A DNA stretch of 64,000 bases from Bryobacterales bacterium (GCA_026713545.1 JAPOOG010000129.1:62001-126000), one strand, 5' to 3'; shown: positions 33,605-42,951, numbered from the stretch's first letter. The notes: generated by a model not told the origin, from the sequence alone. Translations and numbers: made by a program.

Positions 33605-36600
33605 TCAGAAGAGCACTTTGAGCGCGATCTGGATGATGCGGGGGTCACCTGCTCCTTCGATCCTGCCGAATCGACTGGTCTGGCGCTGGTTGTTCCTCGG
33701 ATTGCCAAAGTTCGGCCGGTTGAAGGTATTGAAGAACTCGCCGCGCAACTGCAGCCGCACGCTCTCCCGGACCGGAATCATCTTCATGACCGCCATGTCG
33801 AGGCTGAAAAGCCCCGGCCCCCGTAACAGATTCCGCGCGGCGTTGCCGAACGTGCCCAACGCGTTCGGCATAAATGCGGCGGTGTTGAAGTATCTGGCCA
33901 ACAATTCGTTCCGCGGCCGTCCGGTGTCGAGCTCCGCGGCCTGACCAGTCAGGTCGGCGTAGTCGCGGTTGATCCCGCTGAGGGAGTTGTCCCTCCCGGA
34001 GACGATCGAAAACGGCCGACCGCTCTGGAACGTCCAGATCCCCGAGTGCTGCCAGCCGCCCAATATATGCCGCACGAAACCGCTGCTGTTGTTCAGCCGC
34101 GGCAAATCCCACACGTACGACGTCACGAAGCGGTGCGCCACGTCGTGGTCAGACAGCCCCCGGTTCAGACGGCGATTAAAAGGAACCGCCAGTGAGCCGG
34201 ATTGCCCCGGTGTCGGGTCACCTGACTGCTCGTCGATCGACTTCGACCAGGTATAGTTCGCCTGCACCGACAGACTCGTCAACCGGCGCTCCACCTCGAG
34301 CTGCAGACCGTGGTAGCTCGTGGTGCCCTGCGAGCGCGCCGTCAGATTCTGCCCAAACTGCGATAAGGGCCTGCGCTGCTGGGTGTTGCCCACCGTCGAC
34401 TCCCCGGGAGTATATACGGCAAGGTTGGTGTCGACACTGTAGGGCACCCGCCGTCCCATGTTCCCGATATAACTGATGCGCCCCAACAGGTTCTGCACCA
34501 TCTCGCGTTCTATCGTGAGGTTCCAGATCTCCTGGTAGGCATTGCGAAAGTTGGGATCGAAGGTGCCCACCCGCCCCAAGGGAGGGAAGAACTCCGCATC
34601 TTGCGGCGGAGTGAATGGCGCGAATGACGCGGGAAACGGATTGGGCCGGTCGGCGTAAGGATCCTCGAACCGGGCCCCGTTCACCGTCACCTGGGGACTG
34701 AACGGCGGACCGTTGACAAAACCGTTGTACAGCACCGTTTGCAGCGGATTGAAGAACACGCCCAGGCCACCACGAATCACCGTCTGCGAACCGCCGGGGC
34801 GCCAGGCGAAGCCAAAGCGAGGCGCAAGCGTCTTGTAGTGCGCTTTGAAACCGCCCTCGGGGCAACCCGGATCCCCGGCGCTCAGATAGCCCTCCGGGGC
34901 GTTCGGAAAGCGTGTCGACTGCTGCCCCGCCCGGATGCACTGGACGCGCCCGATCTCGTCGGTGAACGGCAAGATGGGATCCCATCGTAACCCGAAGTTC
35001 AGGGTCAGGTTGGATGTGGCGCGCCAGCGGTCCTGAAAGAAGAACCCCATACGATAGCCTGTCAGGTCCTTGTACTCGCCTCCGCCTTGCTGGAAACGAA
35101 AGGCGTCGCCCAGCATGAAGTCCGCCATGGCATAGTCCGAAGCGCTTCCGTTGAATGTGAAGATCCCCATCGTCCGAAAGTCGTTCCGGATCGTGTTCTT
35201 GTGGCGCATCATCTCGCCCCCGAACTTCATCTCGTGCTTGCCGCGAATGTACGTTGCCTTGTCGGAGAAATGCTGATTGTTGTCATCAATGATGAAGGGC
35301 CAGGTCGGCCGCACCCGGAAGAAGCCCGGAACGTCGATGTACATCCCCGCGGGTTTCTGGATCGCAATGTCCTTCACGCCGGCAATCTGGTAGTTGATGG
35401 GGTATTCGAAGCCGTCCCAGTCGTCGGCGCGCGCCCGTGAAGTGTACGTGAACGTGGCCTCGTTCAAAAGTGTCGGCGAGAAAGTGTAGGTGTCACTGAC
35501 CGTGAAACTGTTGTTGGGCTGCAGGTCCCTCCGCGTCAGGGGCTGCGCAATGTCATTCGGGTCGGCATTGAGCGGAACTTTCTTGAGCCAGCGAAAGTAT
35601 CTGGCGAAGAAGTGGTGCTTGCCGGCATTGTAATCGCCCCGTAAGGTGTACTCATTGATGTCGGAATTGTTGGGCTCGCCCGCGAAACGCTCCCCGTTCG
35701 GCGTTGACGGCGTGGGGATGAACTCGAGGAAATTCAACGTCACCGGGCTGAATCGGCTGAGGGGGATCTGGTTGTTCGTGAAGGGCTCTCCGGTCAAGGG
35801 ATCGTTCACGGAGCGGGGCGCGGCTGAGAAATCTCCCTGCCGCTGCGGCCCGGTGGGGAGAAACTGCCGGCCGACGCGCGGGTCGCTGCGCAGGCTGGTG
35901 TCCTGGTAGGAGGCGAAAAAGAACAGCTTGTCCTTGACGATCGGTCCGCCCAGTGTGGCGCCGAACTGATTCCGTCTCAACGAATCTCTCGATCTGGCGA
36001 AGAAGTTCCGGGCGTTGAGCACCTCGTTGCGAACGAACCAGAAGCCGGCGCCGTGAAACTCGTTCGTGCCCCCCTTGGTGACGACGTTCACGACCGCCCC
36101 CGTGGCATTGGCGAATTCCGCGCTGAAGTTGCTCCGCTGCACGCTGAACTCCTGCACCGCGTCGGGGTTGGGGAACTTGCCGCTCAGGTTTCGGTAGGCG
36201 TTCGTGTTGAAGCCGCCGTCCATCAGAAAAAAGACACCGTTCGAGCGGCTCCCATTGACAGCGAAGGCAATACCTTCGCTGTTGCCGGACCGATCCGCTG
36301 TCTGAATCACACCTGGCTGCAGGCGCATGAATTCCGTCATCGTGCGGCCATTGAGTGGAAGCTGCACCATGCGCTCTTCATCGACCAGCCCCTGTAGGGT
36401 CCCTGTTTGGGTGTTGACGAGTGGGGCCGCTCCCGTCACCGTGATCGATTCGGTGACCTGTCCGACCTCCAGTTGAACGTCTACGGTCAGTGTCTCGCTC
36501 ACGGTGAGAGTGAGGCCCTCCCGCACGGAGCGTTGGAACCCCTCTTGCTCGACTTCCAAGCGGTATTCTCCGACCGGAAGCAAAGGAATGGAGTAAGCGC

Positions 36601-36817
36601 CGTCGGGGCCGCTCTGTTGTGTCCTTTGCTGTGCTGTTTGGACGTTAGTGGTAGTGATGGTCGCGCCGGGCACTGCTGCGCCGCTCGCGTCCGTGATCGT
36701 CCCGACGATACTTGCCGTGGACTGTGCTGCCACCGGAACTTGCAACATTCCGAGGGCGGCGGATATCAGGATGGCGGCGCCTGTGGCGCCGCGCGTGAAC
36801 CTGTCGTATCTGCTCAT
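33605..36817 (-). CDS. TonB-dependent receptor of the Oar-like acidobacterial type
   Basis: The 1070-residue protein starts at ATG 36817 with GAGGGA upstream. It has a signal peptide (about 1-31, ending VAAQ), a carboxypeptidase-regulatory-like beta-sandwich (about 35-115, SIVGTITDASGAAVPGATI), a plug (about 120-240, VNGSRSNGVFFLMDGGFN) and a long outer-membrane barrel ending in ALKVLF with the terminal aromatic residue. Such receptors take up large ligands such as oligosaccharides or peptides using TonB energy. No substrate gene is adjacent. Expanded families of these are typical of Acidobacteriota. Confidence 0.94.
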   Translation of the reverse strand: MSRYDRFTRGATGAAILISAALGMLQVPVAAQSTASIVGTITDASGAAVPGATITTTNVQTAQQRTQQSGPDGAYSIPLLPVGEYRLEVEQEGFQRSVREGLTLTVSETLTVDVQLEVGQVTESITVTGAAPLVNTQTGTLQGLVDEERMVQLPLNGRTMTEFMRLQPGVIQTADRSGNSEGIAFAVNGSRSNGVFFLMDGGFNTNAYRNLSGKFPNPDAVQEFSVQRSNFSAEFANATGAVVNVVTKGGTNEFHGAGFWFVRNEVLNARNFFARSRDSLRRNQFGATLGGPIVKDKLFFFASYQDTSLRSDPRVGRQFLPTGPQRQGDFSAAPRSVNDPLTGEPFTNNQIPLSRFSPVTLNFLEFIPTPSTPNGERFAGEPNNSDINEYTLRGDYNAGKHHFFARYFRWLKKVPLNADPNDIAQPLTRRDLQPNNSFTVSDTYTFSPTLLNEATFTYTSRARADDWDGFEYPINYQIAGVKDIAIQKPAGMYIDVPGFFRVRPTWPFIIDDNNQHFSDKATYIRGKHEMKFGGEMMRHKNTIRNDFRTMGIFTFNGSASDYAMADFMLGDAFRFQQGGGEYKDLTGYRMGFFFQDRWRATSNLTLNFGLRWDPILPFTDEIGRVQCIRAGQQSTRFPNAPEGYLSAGDPGCPEGGFKAHYKTLAPRFGFAWRPGGSQTVIRGGLGVFFNPLQTVLYNGFVNGPPFSPQVTVNGARFEDPYADRPNPFPASFAPFTPPQDAEFFPPLGRVGTFDPNFRNAYQEIWNLTIEREMVQNLLGRISYIGNMGRRVPYSVDTNLAVYTPGESTVGNTQQRRPLSQFGQNLTARSQGTTSYHGLQLEVERRLTSLSVQANYTWSKSIDEQSGDPTPGQSGSLAVPFNRRLNRGLSDHDVAHRFVTSYVWDLPRLNNSSGFVRHILGGWQHSGIWTFQSGRPFSIVSGRDNSLSGINRDYADLTGQAAELDTGRPRNELLARYFNTAAFMPNALGTFGNAARNLLRGPGLFSLDMAVMKMIPVRESVRLQLRGEFFNTFNRPNFGNPRNNQRQTSRFGRIEGAGDPRIIQIALKVLF

Positions 36818-36927
36818 GGTTCCCTCGTTTCTCAGGCATGTTCGCTTGGCTTGACATATGCTTGTGGCACAGCCTGTGTCATGAGCGATACCACAACGAC
36901 CCCTGACTTGTCAAGGGCCCTGTGCCG

Positions 36928-36992
36928 GCTTGTCGGAGCAATGGGAGAAGTTCCCCTGGTGAGCCAAGGAGAACGTTCCTTTTCGGCTCGAA
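36928..36992 (+). repeat. Module D repeat, copy 1
   Basis: TTGTCGGAGCAATGGGAGAA and GTTCCCCTGGTGAGCCAAGG then AGAACGTTCC match 43841-43912. GTTCCCCTGG and the following CCAAGGAGAAC can pair with few mismatches. It precedes a module C copy in both places. Confidence 0.8.
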
Positions 36993-37064
36993 GTACTGAA
37001 GCCCTTCAGTCTTGTTTTTTACGCGCCGGCCTGCTTAGCATGAGGACAGCGAGGCGGGAATCCT
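36993..37064 (+). repeat. Module C repeat with built-in terminator, copy 2
   Basis: GTACTGAAGCCCTTCAGTC is followed by TTGTTTTTT and the conserved tail GGCCTGCTTAGCATGAGGAC and GAGGCGGGAATCCTG. Confidence 0.9.
36995..37020 (+). terminator. Intrinsic terminator inside module C, copy 2
   Basis: The seven-pair stem ACTGAAG/CTTCAGT (36995-37010) is followed by CTTGTTTTTT. No plus-strand gene lies upstream, so here it seems to have arrived with the element rather than to serve a gene. Confidence 0.7.
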
Positions 37065-37191
37065 GGAGTTTCACTTACCGTCGGGCTGCGCACGCTGTGG
37101 CGGCTGCCGCCCTCCGTGAGCCGCGGGCATCCTGGTCCCCGCGGAGAAAAAAGCGGAGCAAAGGATCGATGAGGTGAGATCACGCCCATGC

Positions 37192-37433
37192 GTCTCCGAA
37201 GAAGGCTGCGTTTTTCCCCACGTGGGGAGGCGAAGTGCGTGAGAGGGCCGTCAGGACGAGGCGCGAGCCGCTGGGCGCGCACAACACGGCCTTTACGGTT
37301 CGCCGGCCCTCAGAGATTTCTTTCTGGAGCGAACCAAGCCCCCGCCAAAGGTTTTCACTAATAAATAACTAACCACTAACCACGGCCTTTTTATCGCGTG
37401 CTTCGGCCGTCGGGTGGTGAGAAATGTGGGTTA
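37192..37433 (+). repeat. Complete module A repeat with ACTAACC-type heptads
   Basis: CCACGTGGGGAGGCGAAGTG and GGCCGTCAGGACGAGGCGCG open the copy, GATTTCTTTCTGGAGCGAAC follows, then AACTAACCACTAACC heptads and the right terminus TCGCGTGCTTCGGCCGTCGG with GGTGGTGAGAAATGTGGGTTA. The final TTA is the stop codon of the convergent STAS gene. Confidence 0.88.
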
Positions 37434-38078
37434 ATTCGTTCTCGCCACGACTTCGTCCAGCGCTTCCTCGGCGGATCTGAACATTTGCTCCAGAATTTTC
37501 TTGTGTTGTGCCTTCAAGCGCTCGACGAATTGCCACAGGGAAGTCGTAATTTCAGCGACTACTGCCTCCCGTTCCGCAAGGGAGAGAGTGCGGTCGTTTT
37601 GATATTCATATTTGTCGATCGTGAAATTGGCAATATCCCATATGTTTTCTCCGATGACATCGAAGTTGACTGCGCTCTTCATCGGTATGGTGCTGGGTGT
37701 CTCCGTTTCCTCCTGATCGCCTCTGGCGCTGGTCTTTCCGGTGATGGCTTCGATGGCCGCGTTCCGTGATTTGTAAATCGAGAGAATCTTGTCAAAGCCG
37801 CTTACTGTGACAATATCGTGGATCGAATCAGAGAGGTTACAGATGCCGAAGGCCTTGCCGGGCTGGCTGAACTGCTTGGCAATGATCAGACAAATGCGAA
37901 GGCCCGCACTGCTGATGAAGCCCAATTGCGCACAGTCCAGAATCAAGGCCTTCTCTTCGGGCTCTATGCCGAACTCCAAGTTGTTCTGGAATGCGATGTG
38001 GTTGCTCCCGTCGATACGACCGACAGGCATGGCAATGAGAATTCCTTTTCTCCGGCTCCATTTAATTTGTGGAAGCAT
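37431..38078 (-). CDS. STAS-domain (anti-sigma factor antagonist-like) protein
   Basis: The ATG at 38078 has GGAG seven bases upstream and is preferred over one 39 bases earlier. Of 215 residues, about 5-105 form a STAS domain with the motif LDCAQLGFISSAGLRICLII, where the conserved phosphorylatable Ser of SpoIIAA-type proteins lies in the ISSAG segment. The C-terminal half is helical and charged with no known domain. Such proteins bind anti-sigma kinases in partner-switching control of sigma factors or enzymes. No kinase or phosphatase gene is adjacent. The stop codon lies in the module A edge. Confidence 0.82.
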   Translation of the reverse strand: MLPQIKWSRRKGILIAMPVGRIDGSNHIAFQNNLEFGIEPEEKALILDCAQLGFISSAGLRICLIIAKQFSQPGKAFGICNLSDSIHDIVTVSGFDKILSIYKSRNAAIEAITGKTSARGDQEETETPSTIPMKSAVNFDVIGENIWDIANFTIDKYEYQNDRTLSLAEREAVVAEITTSLWQFVERLKAQHKKILEQMFRSAEEALDEVVARTN

Positions 38079-38538
38079 GGCTTTACTCCATTTGAATTCG
38101 AATTGATTGAGGGTCATTCACCCGTCCGTCAACCGGACGGTGTTCGAGCGTCGGCGGAGGGCGAACACCATCAACGATGAGGGTTTGGAAAACGACTGAA
38201 GGAATGAGAGGTGCTGCTCGCGTAGGGTTTAGCGACCTGTGGGATGGCACGATGGCTCGACAACTTCGAACCGATCGGTTTCCCGGTTGCTGATTCTAAC
38301 CTTCCGGTCGCCATTGCCCGGATCCTGGCTTCAGGCTTTCCTGCCGACGCACGTACTGCGTCCTCGGGGGGAACGGCCACATATTATCATGATTCCCCGA
38401 TTTCCTCGTAGACGTTTCGAACGGCAGGCTGGTTGAAGGTCGGGATTTCCTGTCATACCCCAGGTCCTTGAACGCCCCTCGGAGCCGCGCTGAAACAATA
38501 AGCCGAGATTATCCATCCTGACTCTCGCGCTTGCGGAG
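38079..38538. other. Intergenic region, 460 bp, 5' of the STAS gene, with module E copy
   Basis: It contains several inverted repeats: TTCACCCGTCCG/CGGACGG around 38113-38140, GACGCA/TGCGTC around 38345-38362 and CAGG/CCTG beside it. It also holds the module E copy at 38432-38522. The minus-strand RNA between 38400 and 38200 would be well structured, but I could not match it to a known riboswitch. No gene is convincing. Confidence 0.45.
38432..38522. repeat. Module E repeat, copy 2
   Basis: GAAGGTCGGGATTTCC, AGGTCCTTGAACG and CTCGGAGCCGCGCTGAAAC follow in the same order as at 30425-30512, with small gaps between them. Confidence 0.65.
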
Positions 38539-39903
38539 TTACTGGCGATTTGCAGCCGGAATGTCGCGAGCTAAACGCAAACCGTTCCAGCGGTATCGAC
38601 GGCCGGGGCGCTCGCCGTGACGCAGGGCAGGATGTAGCAGGTCGGCCATGTCGGCGTAACCACCGCCGCGCATGACGCGCTGGCCCGCCTCGGTCGGTGA
38701 TTCTCGGCCGTCCGCCGGATCGTAGAAATAGCCTCTGAGCAGGCTCGACGTCCATTCCCATACGTTGCCGTACATGTCGTGAAAGCCCCAGCGGTTCGGC
38801 TCTTTCTCGCCGACGGGATGGGTCGAGTAGGTGTCGATCTTGAGGAAGTCCGCGTCAGGAGAGGACTCTCCCGAGTTCTCTCGGTACCATGCATGGCGCG
38901 CCATCTCGAAGCGCTGGAACAGATCGTCGCCGGAGCGCGCGGCGTACTCCCACTCCGCCTCGGTCGGCAACCGGAACCCGCCGGCCGCCACCCTCTCGTT
39001 CAGCCTGCGCACGAACTCCTGCGCATCATGCCAGGAGACTCGTTCGACCGGCAGCTTGCCGGAGGTGTTGTGCTCACTGGGGTTGGTTCCCATCACCGCT
39101 TCCCAGTCGTTCTGAGTGACCTCGAACTTGCCCAGGTAGAACGGCTTGATCGACACCGTATGGACCGGCTGCGAGCTCTCGAATTCCTCGCTTCCGATGT
39201 CGAACTCCCCGCCGGGAGATAGACGCATGACCATGCCCGTGCCCGCAACCGTCACCTCCAGAGGCAAGCCCGTCACCGCATCGAATTCCTTGCCGACGAT
39301 CTCGAAGCCGGGCAGCTCCGGCGCCAGCCGCCGCTCGCAGAAAGCGATCCGCGCCAGCGCCTCCGCGTCTCCGGGCCGTTGCCGTAGCGCTTCTTCGAAC
39401 AGGTCCTTGGCGGCAGCCCAATCCTGCTTGGCGACAAGGCTCTCGGCCCGCTCCATCGTTCGGCGAAACTCGCCGAGACGCGCTACGGCCTGGTGGATCG
39501 GGTCATTGGAACGATCGCCCTGAAAAGCCTGAATCTGTTGCGGCTTGGTCAGTGAATGGGAATTGTGGCAGTCAAGGCAATCCGCCGTGCGCTTCGTGGA
39601 GGGACACCCCTGGTTGTGGCACGTCGAGCAAAGCCCGTCAGCCGCCTTGCCGCGGGGGATGCGGTCTGGGCTGACCTCGTTGCGCTCGTTCGCGATGTGC
39701 GCCGCACTGGGGCCGTGGCAGGTTTGGCAGTTGATTCCGGCTTCGAGGTGCCCCGAGATCTGCCACTCGAGGACCGACACTACATGGCAGCGCGAGCACA
39801 CGCCCGCTTGGCCAAGGTTCGATTGTGCCGAAGCGGAAATGACGCATAGCGCCAGCAGGATGCTGACCGGCGCGAGCCGATCGAAACCGTGCGGCCGATT
39901 CAC
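38539..39903 (-). CDS. Exported tetraheme cytochrome c fused to a SUMF1 (formylglycine-generating-enzyme-like) domain
   Basis: The GTG at 39903 overlaps the stop of the aldo/keto reductase (GTGA), which indicates translational coupling and fixes a start directly before a signal peptide (VSILLALCVISASAQ). The 454-residue protein has four CxxCH heme motifs (36-40, 59-63, 92-96, 109-113), a short helical repeat region (about 135-200) and a SUMF1/FGE-sulfatase domain from about 225 (FYLGKFEVTQNDWEAVMG, FRLPTEAEWEYAAR, GFHDMYGNVWEWTSS). The C-terminal segment RVMRGGGYADMADLLHPALR has no Cys where formylglycine-generating enzymes carry their catalytic pair. It is therefore probably not an oxidase but a binding or structural SUMF1 homologue tied to an electron carrier. 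Confidence 0.87.
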   Translation of the reverse strand: MNRPHGFDRLAPVSILLALCVISASAQSNLGQAGVCSRCHVVSVLEWQISGHLEAGINCQTCHGPSAAHIANERNEVSPDRIPRGKAADGLCSTCHNQGCPSTKRTADCLDCHNSHSLTKPQQIQAFQGDRSNDPIHQAVARLGEFRRTMERAESLVAKQDWAAAKDLFEEALRQRPGDAEALARIAFCERRLAPELPGFEIVGKEFDAVTGLPLEVTVAGTGMVMRLSPGGEFDIGSEEFESSQPVHTVSIKPFYLGKFEVTQNDWEAVMGTNPSEHNTSGKLPVERVSWHDAQEFVRRLNERVAAGGFRLPTEAEWEYAARSGDDLFQRFEMARHAWYRENSGESSPDADFLKIDTYSTHPVGEKEPNRWGFHDMYGNVWEWTSSLLRGYFYDPADGRESPTEAGQRVMRGGGYADMADLLHPALRHGERPGRRYRWNGLRLARDIPAANRQ

Positions 39904-41003
39904 GCCCGGAACTCGCGGTCGAGCCAGCGGTAGTGCGGCGGCAGCCATTCCGGCCCCATCGCGTCGGCGACCTTGCGGGCAGCTTTGAGAGTGCTCTGTT
40001 CCTCTCTGTCCAACGTCAACGACCGCTGGAGCGCCTGATAGTTGTCCTCGACCATGTAGTCTTCGAACATTCCCGGCATTGCGGACGTCATGAACGGACG
40101 CGTGTACACGAATCGAAGCGCGGCTTGGCACAGCGTTTCGTCCGGCATGCGTTTGAGGCTCTTCGTCAACTCGGCGACCAGGGCGGGTGGCAGCGGACGA
40201 TGCGTGTTGCGGTACAACCGCATGTTGTGGTTCTCCGGCTTCGTTCCCGGGTTCGCCAGCGGATCGAGGTTCACGATCGAACCTGCCGACAGCGGCTTGA
40301 TCGCAATCAGGCCCACGCCCTTCTTTCGCGCCGCGGGAATGAAGTCCGTATAGCCCGTGCGCGCGTGAATGAAGTTATACGGAAACATCACGTAGTCGAG
40401 GTCTTCGAACTCCTCGAGTGCGCTCATCATGATCGCTTCGCTGTGCGTCGAGATACCGATGGTGCGCAGCTTGCCCGCCTTCTTGGCCTTGCGGAGAACG
40501 TCCCAATCTTCGAGGTCCTTCATCCGCACCTTCTCGCCGGCGGCCAAGTAGATGCGATAGAGATCGACATGGCCGTAAAGCTTGGCGGCGTGGTCGATGT
40601 TTTCGCCGACGAACATCGGGAACTGCCGGCAGATCGAAACGAGCACCTTGTCCCGGCGCGGCCTGACCAAGCGTGCGAGCGGCTCCCATTGGCCGTTGTT
40701 TTCGTAGGTGTCGACCATGTTGACGCCGAGATCGAAGGACCGCGCAAGTTGGCGGTCACGGCGCTCCTGACCCTCGGGATTCAATACCCGGCTGTGCTTC
40801 GCTTTCACCTTGTAGGCCGGGTCGCAATGCGAACCGAATGACAGCAGCGATACATGGAGGTCGCTGTTTCCAAGTTGCCGGTACAACATGCCGCCGCGGC
40901 GGAATTCCCGAACGGGCTTGATGGCGGCTCCCGGCAGTGTGGGAGCAACGGCCATGGCGGCGGAAGCGGCGAGAAAACCGCGGCGGGACAGACAGGTCTT
41001 CAT
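39900..41003 (-). CDS. Tat-exported aldo/keto reductase family protein
   Basis: The twin-arginine signal SRRGFLAASAAMAVA (residues 6-20) directs the 367-residue protein out of the cytoplasm. The barrel carries the Asp-Tyr pair of the reductase tetrad (VNMVDTYENNG) and the lysine strand (DKVLVSICRQF). The segment that usually contains the catalytic His reads DLYRIYLAAGE, so that residue seems replaced. It is the first gene of a two-gene unit with the tetraheme-SUMF1 gene, so an electron-transfer link between the two is plausible but unproven. Substrate unknown. Confidence 0.85.
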   Translation of the reverse strand: MKTCLSRRGFLAASAAMAVAPTLPGAAIKPVREFRRGGMLYRQLGNSDLHVSLLSFGSHCDPAYKVKAKHSRVLNPEGQERRDRQLARSFDLGVNMVDTYENNGQWEPLARLVRPRRDKVLVSICRQFPMFVGENIDHAAKLYGHVDLYRIYLAAGEKVRMKDLEDWDVLRKAKKAGKLRTIGISTHSEAIMMSALEEFEDLDYVMFPYNFIHARTGYTDFIPAARKKGVGLIAIKPLSAGSIVNLDPLANPGTKPENHNMRLYRNTHRPLPPALVAELTKSLKRMPDETLCQAALRFVYTRPFMTSAMPGMFEDYMVEDNYQALQRSLTLDREEQSTLKAARKVADAMGPEWLPPHYRWLDREFRA

Positions 41004-41178
41004 GTCGAGAATTGTACCATCGCCAAACCGGTTTTCGAACGACTCTCGTCATATCGTTCTCGCTGTGCATGCTTCGAGAATCAGCCCATCAAAATAGTGA
41101 TCGGGTCGACCTATGGAGTCGGAGCAGCTAGCGGCCGACGATAAGTTCGTGGTTACAATCGGGGATCGGAGATTTTCC

Positions 41179-42747
41179 ATGCGCATATTTCTTTCGTCTT
41201 TGTTCCTGCTTGGCTCGCTTGCCGCAGCGGACTTCGAGCTGCTCATCCGCAGCGCCCGTGTCGTCGATGGCACCGGCAATCCTTGGTTTCTCGCCGATGT
41301 CGGCGTCAACAACGGCAAGATCGCCGCTGTCGGCAGCCTCACCGGCAAGACCGCTGATACGGTGATCGACGCCGACCGTCGTGTTTTGACGCCGGGCTTC
41401 ATCGATGTCCACGCGCATATCGAGGGCCGTGCCTATCGCCCGGGCATCGTCGACTATCCGGACGCGTTCAACTACACGATGGACGGCAAGACGACCATGA
41501 TTACCGGCAACTGCGGTTCGTCGAAGATCGACCTCGAGATGTGGTTCGCCGATCTGGAAAGTAGCGGGTTGGGACTGAACCTCATGACCCTCATCGGGCA
41601 CAACTCCGTCCGCCAGGAAGTGATGGGGGCTGCCAGGCGCGCCGCCGCGCCGGATGAGTTGCAGAAGATGAAAGACATCGTTGCGCGGTCGATGAAGACA
41701 GGTGCCGTGGGGTTGTCGACCGGTCTGATCTACATCCCTGGTACGTACGCCGACACGGATGAGGTTGTCGCACTAGCCAAGGTCGCGGGCGAGCATGGCG
41801 GTGTCTATGCCACGCACATGCGCAACGAGGGCGCCGAGGTGTTGGCGGCGATCCGCGAAGCGGCCTATATCGGCGAGCAGGCGGGCATGCCCGTTCAGAT
41901 CTCTCATTTCAAAATCAGCAACAAGCATCACTGGGGCGGCAGCGACAAGTCGATCGCGCTCGTCGAGGAGTACCGTCGTAAAGGCGTGGACATCGTGGTC
42001 GACCAGTATCCCTACAACCGATCGAGCACCGGTGTGCGCACTACGCTGCCGGCATGGGCGCTGGCGGACAGCCAGGAAGCCATCCGAGGCCGCTTGCGCA
42101 ACCCCGAAACGCGCGCCAGGATCATCGAGGGTATGAAAGAGATACTCGACAAGAAGGGTTTCGGCGATTACTCCTACGCCACGGTCGCTTCTTGTGATTG
42201 GGAGCCCGAACTGGCCGGGAAAACGATCAGCGAAGTAAACCGGCTGCGCGGCCGTGCAGCCACGATCGACAATGAGATCACGACGATCCTTGAACTTGTG
42301 GAAAAAGGTCGCGTGCCGATGGTCTTCCACTCGATGAGCGACGAGGATGTCGAGCGCATCATGCGGTATCCGAACACCGCCATCTCTAGCGACGGGTATA
42401 TCTTGAAGTTCGGTGAGGGCGTCCCGCACCCGCGCTCCTACGGGACCTACGCCCGAGCCTTTGCGGAGTACGTCCGGAAGCGCAAGGTGCTGACTCTGGA
42501 GGACGCTGTCCGCAAGGCGACCTCGCTTCCCGCGCGTACGTTCAAGCTGAACGACCGCGGACTCGTCCGGGAAGGCTACGCCGCCGACTTGGTGCTTTTT
42601 GATCCGAACAAGGTCCAGGACAACGCCACGTTCAGGGAGCCTCACCAATATTCGAGCGGCTTCGACTACGTGATTGTGAATGGAGTCCCTGTCGTCGCTG
42701 AAGGCAAGCGGACAAACGAACGCCCCGGCAGAGTCCTCCGCCACTGA
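41179..42747 (+). CDS. Exported N-acyl-D-amino-acid deacylase (D-aminoacylase) family amidohydrolase
   Basis: The ATG at 41179 with GGAG ten bases upstream begins a signal peptide (MRIFLSSLFLLGSLAAA); an upstream frame extension has none. The 522-residue protein has the metal sites of this family: HxH (IDVHAHIEG), the cysteine in TGNCGSS, THMRNEG, ISHFK and the late Asp in ISSDGYI. These enzymes hydrolyse N-acyl-D-amino acids using zinc. Export suggests a role on peptides or N-acyl compounds outside the cell (inference). It is divergent from the aldo/keto reductase gene by 175 bases. Confidence 0.9.
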   Translation: MRIFLSSLFLLGSLAAADFELLIRSARVVDGTGNPWFLADVGVNNGKIAAVGSLTGKTADTVIDADRRVLTPGFIDVHAHIEGRAYRPGIVDYPDAFNYTMDGKTTMITGNCGSSKIDLEMWFADLESSGLGLNLMTLIGHNSVRQEVMGAARRAAAPDELQKMKDIVARSMKTGAVGLSTGLIYIPGTYADTDEVVALAKVAGEHGGVYATHMRNEGAEVLAAIREAAYIGEQAGMPVQISHFKISNKHHWGGSDKSIALVEEYRRKGVDIVVDQYPYNRSSTGVRTTLPAWALADSQEAIRGRLRNPETRARIIEGMKEILDKKGFGDYSYATVASCDWEPELAGKTISEVNRLRGRAATIDNEITTILELVEKGRVPMVFHSMSDEDVERIMRYPNTAISSDGYILKFGEGVPHPRSYGTYARAFAEYVRKRKVLTLEDAVRKATSLPARTFKLNDRGLVREGYAADLVLFDPNKVQDNATFREPHQYSSGFDYVIVNGVPVVAEGKRTNERPGRVLRH

Positions 42748-42951
42748 ACCTGGCCCGTCGAGGCAGCCTGCATGTCTCACCACGCGGCGAGGTGAAGTGC
42801 GTGAGAGGGCCGTCAGGACGAGGCGCGAGCCGGGCGGAGGAAAAAGGCGCGCGCAGGCGTACTTGCCAAATCGCTTCCTTCATCCCTCGAGTCACGAAAC
42901 ACGGCCTCTCCGGTTCTCCGGCCATCAGACATTTCTTCTGGAGCGAACTGG

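Larger units (their letters stand above)
36818..37191. other. Intergenic region with modules D and C upstream of the TonB receptor
   Basis: This 374-bp space holds a module D-C pair (36928-37064) and about 130 further bases without a gene. A TTGACA at 36851-36856 faces the plus strand, away from the receptor, so it is not its promoter. The 5' region of the receptor itself (36818-36927) has no repeat. Confidence 0.45.

Noticed and set aside
36851-36879. TTGACA promoter near the TonB receptor
   Set aside because: It faces the plus strand, away from the receptor, and no plus-strand gene follows.
38200-38400. Cyclic di-GMP or cobalamin riboswitch
   Set aside because: GCAGGAAAGCC and GCCAGGA fragments recall these classes, but conserved GACGCAAAGCC or the B12 box is missing.
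38539-39903. Functional formylglycine-generating enzyme
   Set aside because: The C-terminal segment has no catalytic cysteines and no sulfatase gene is nearby.
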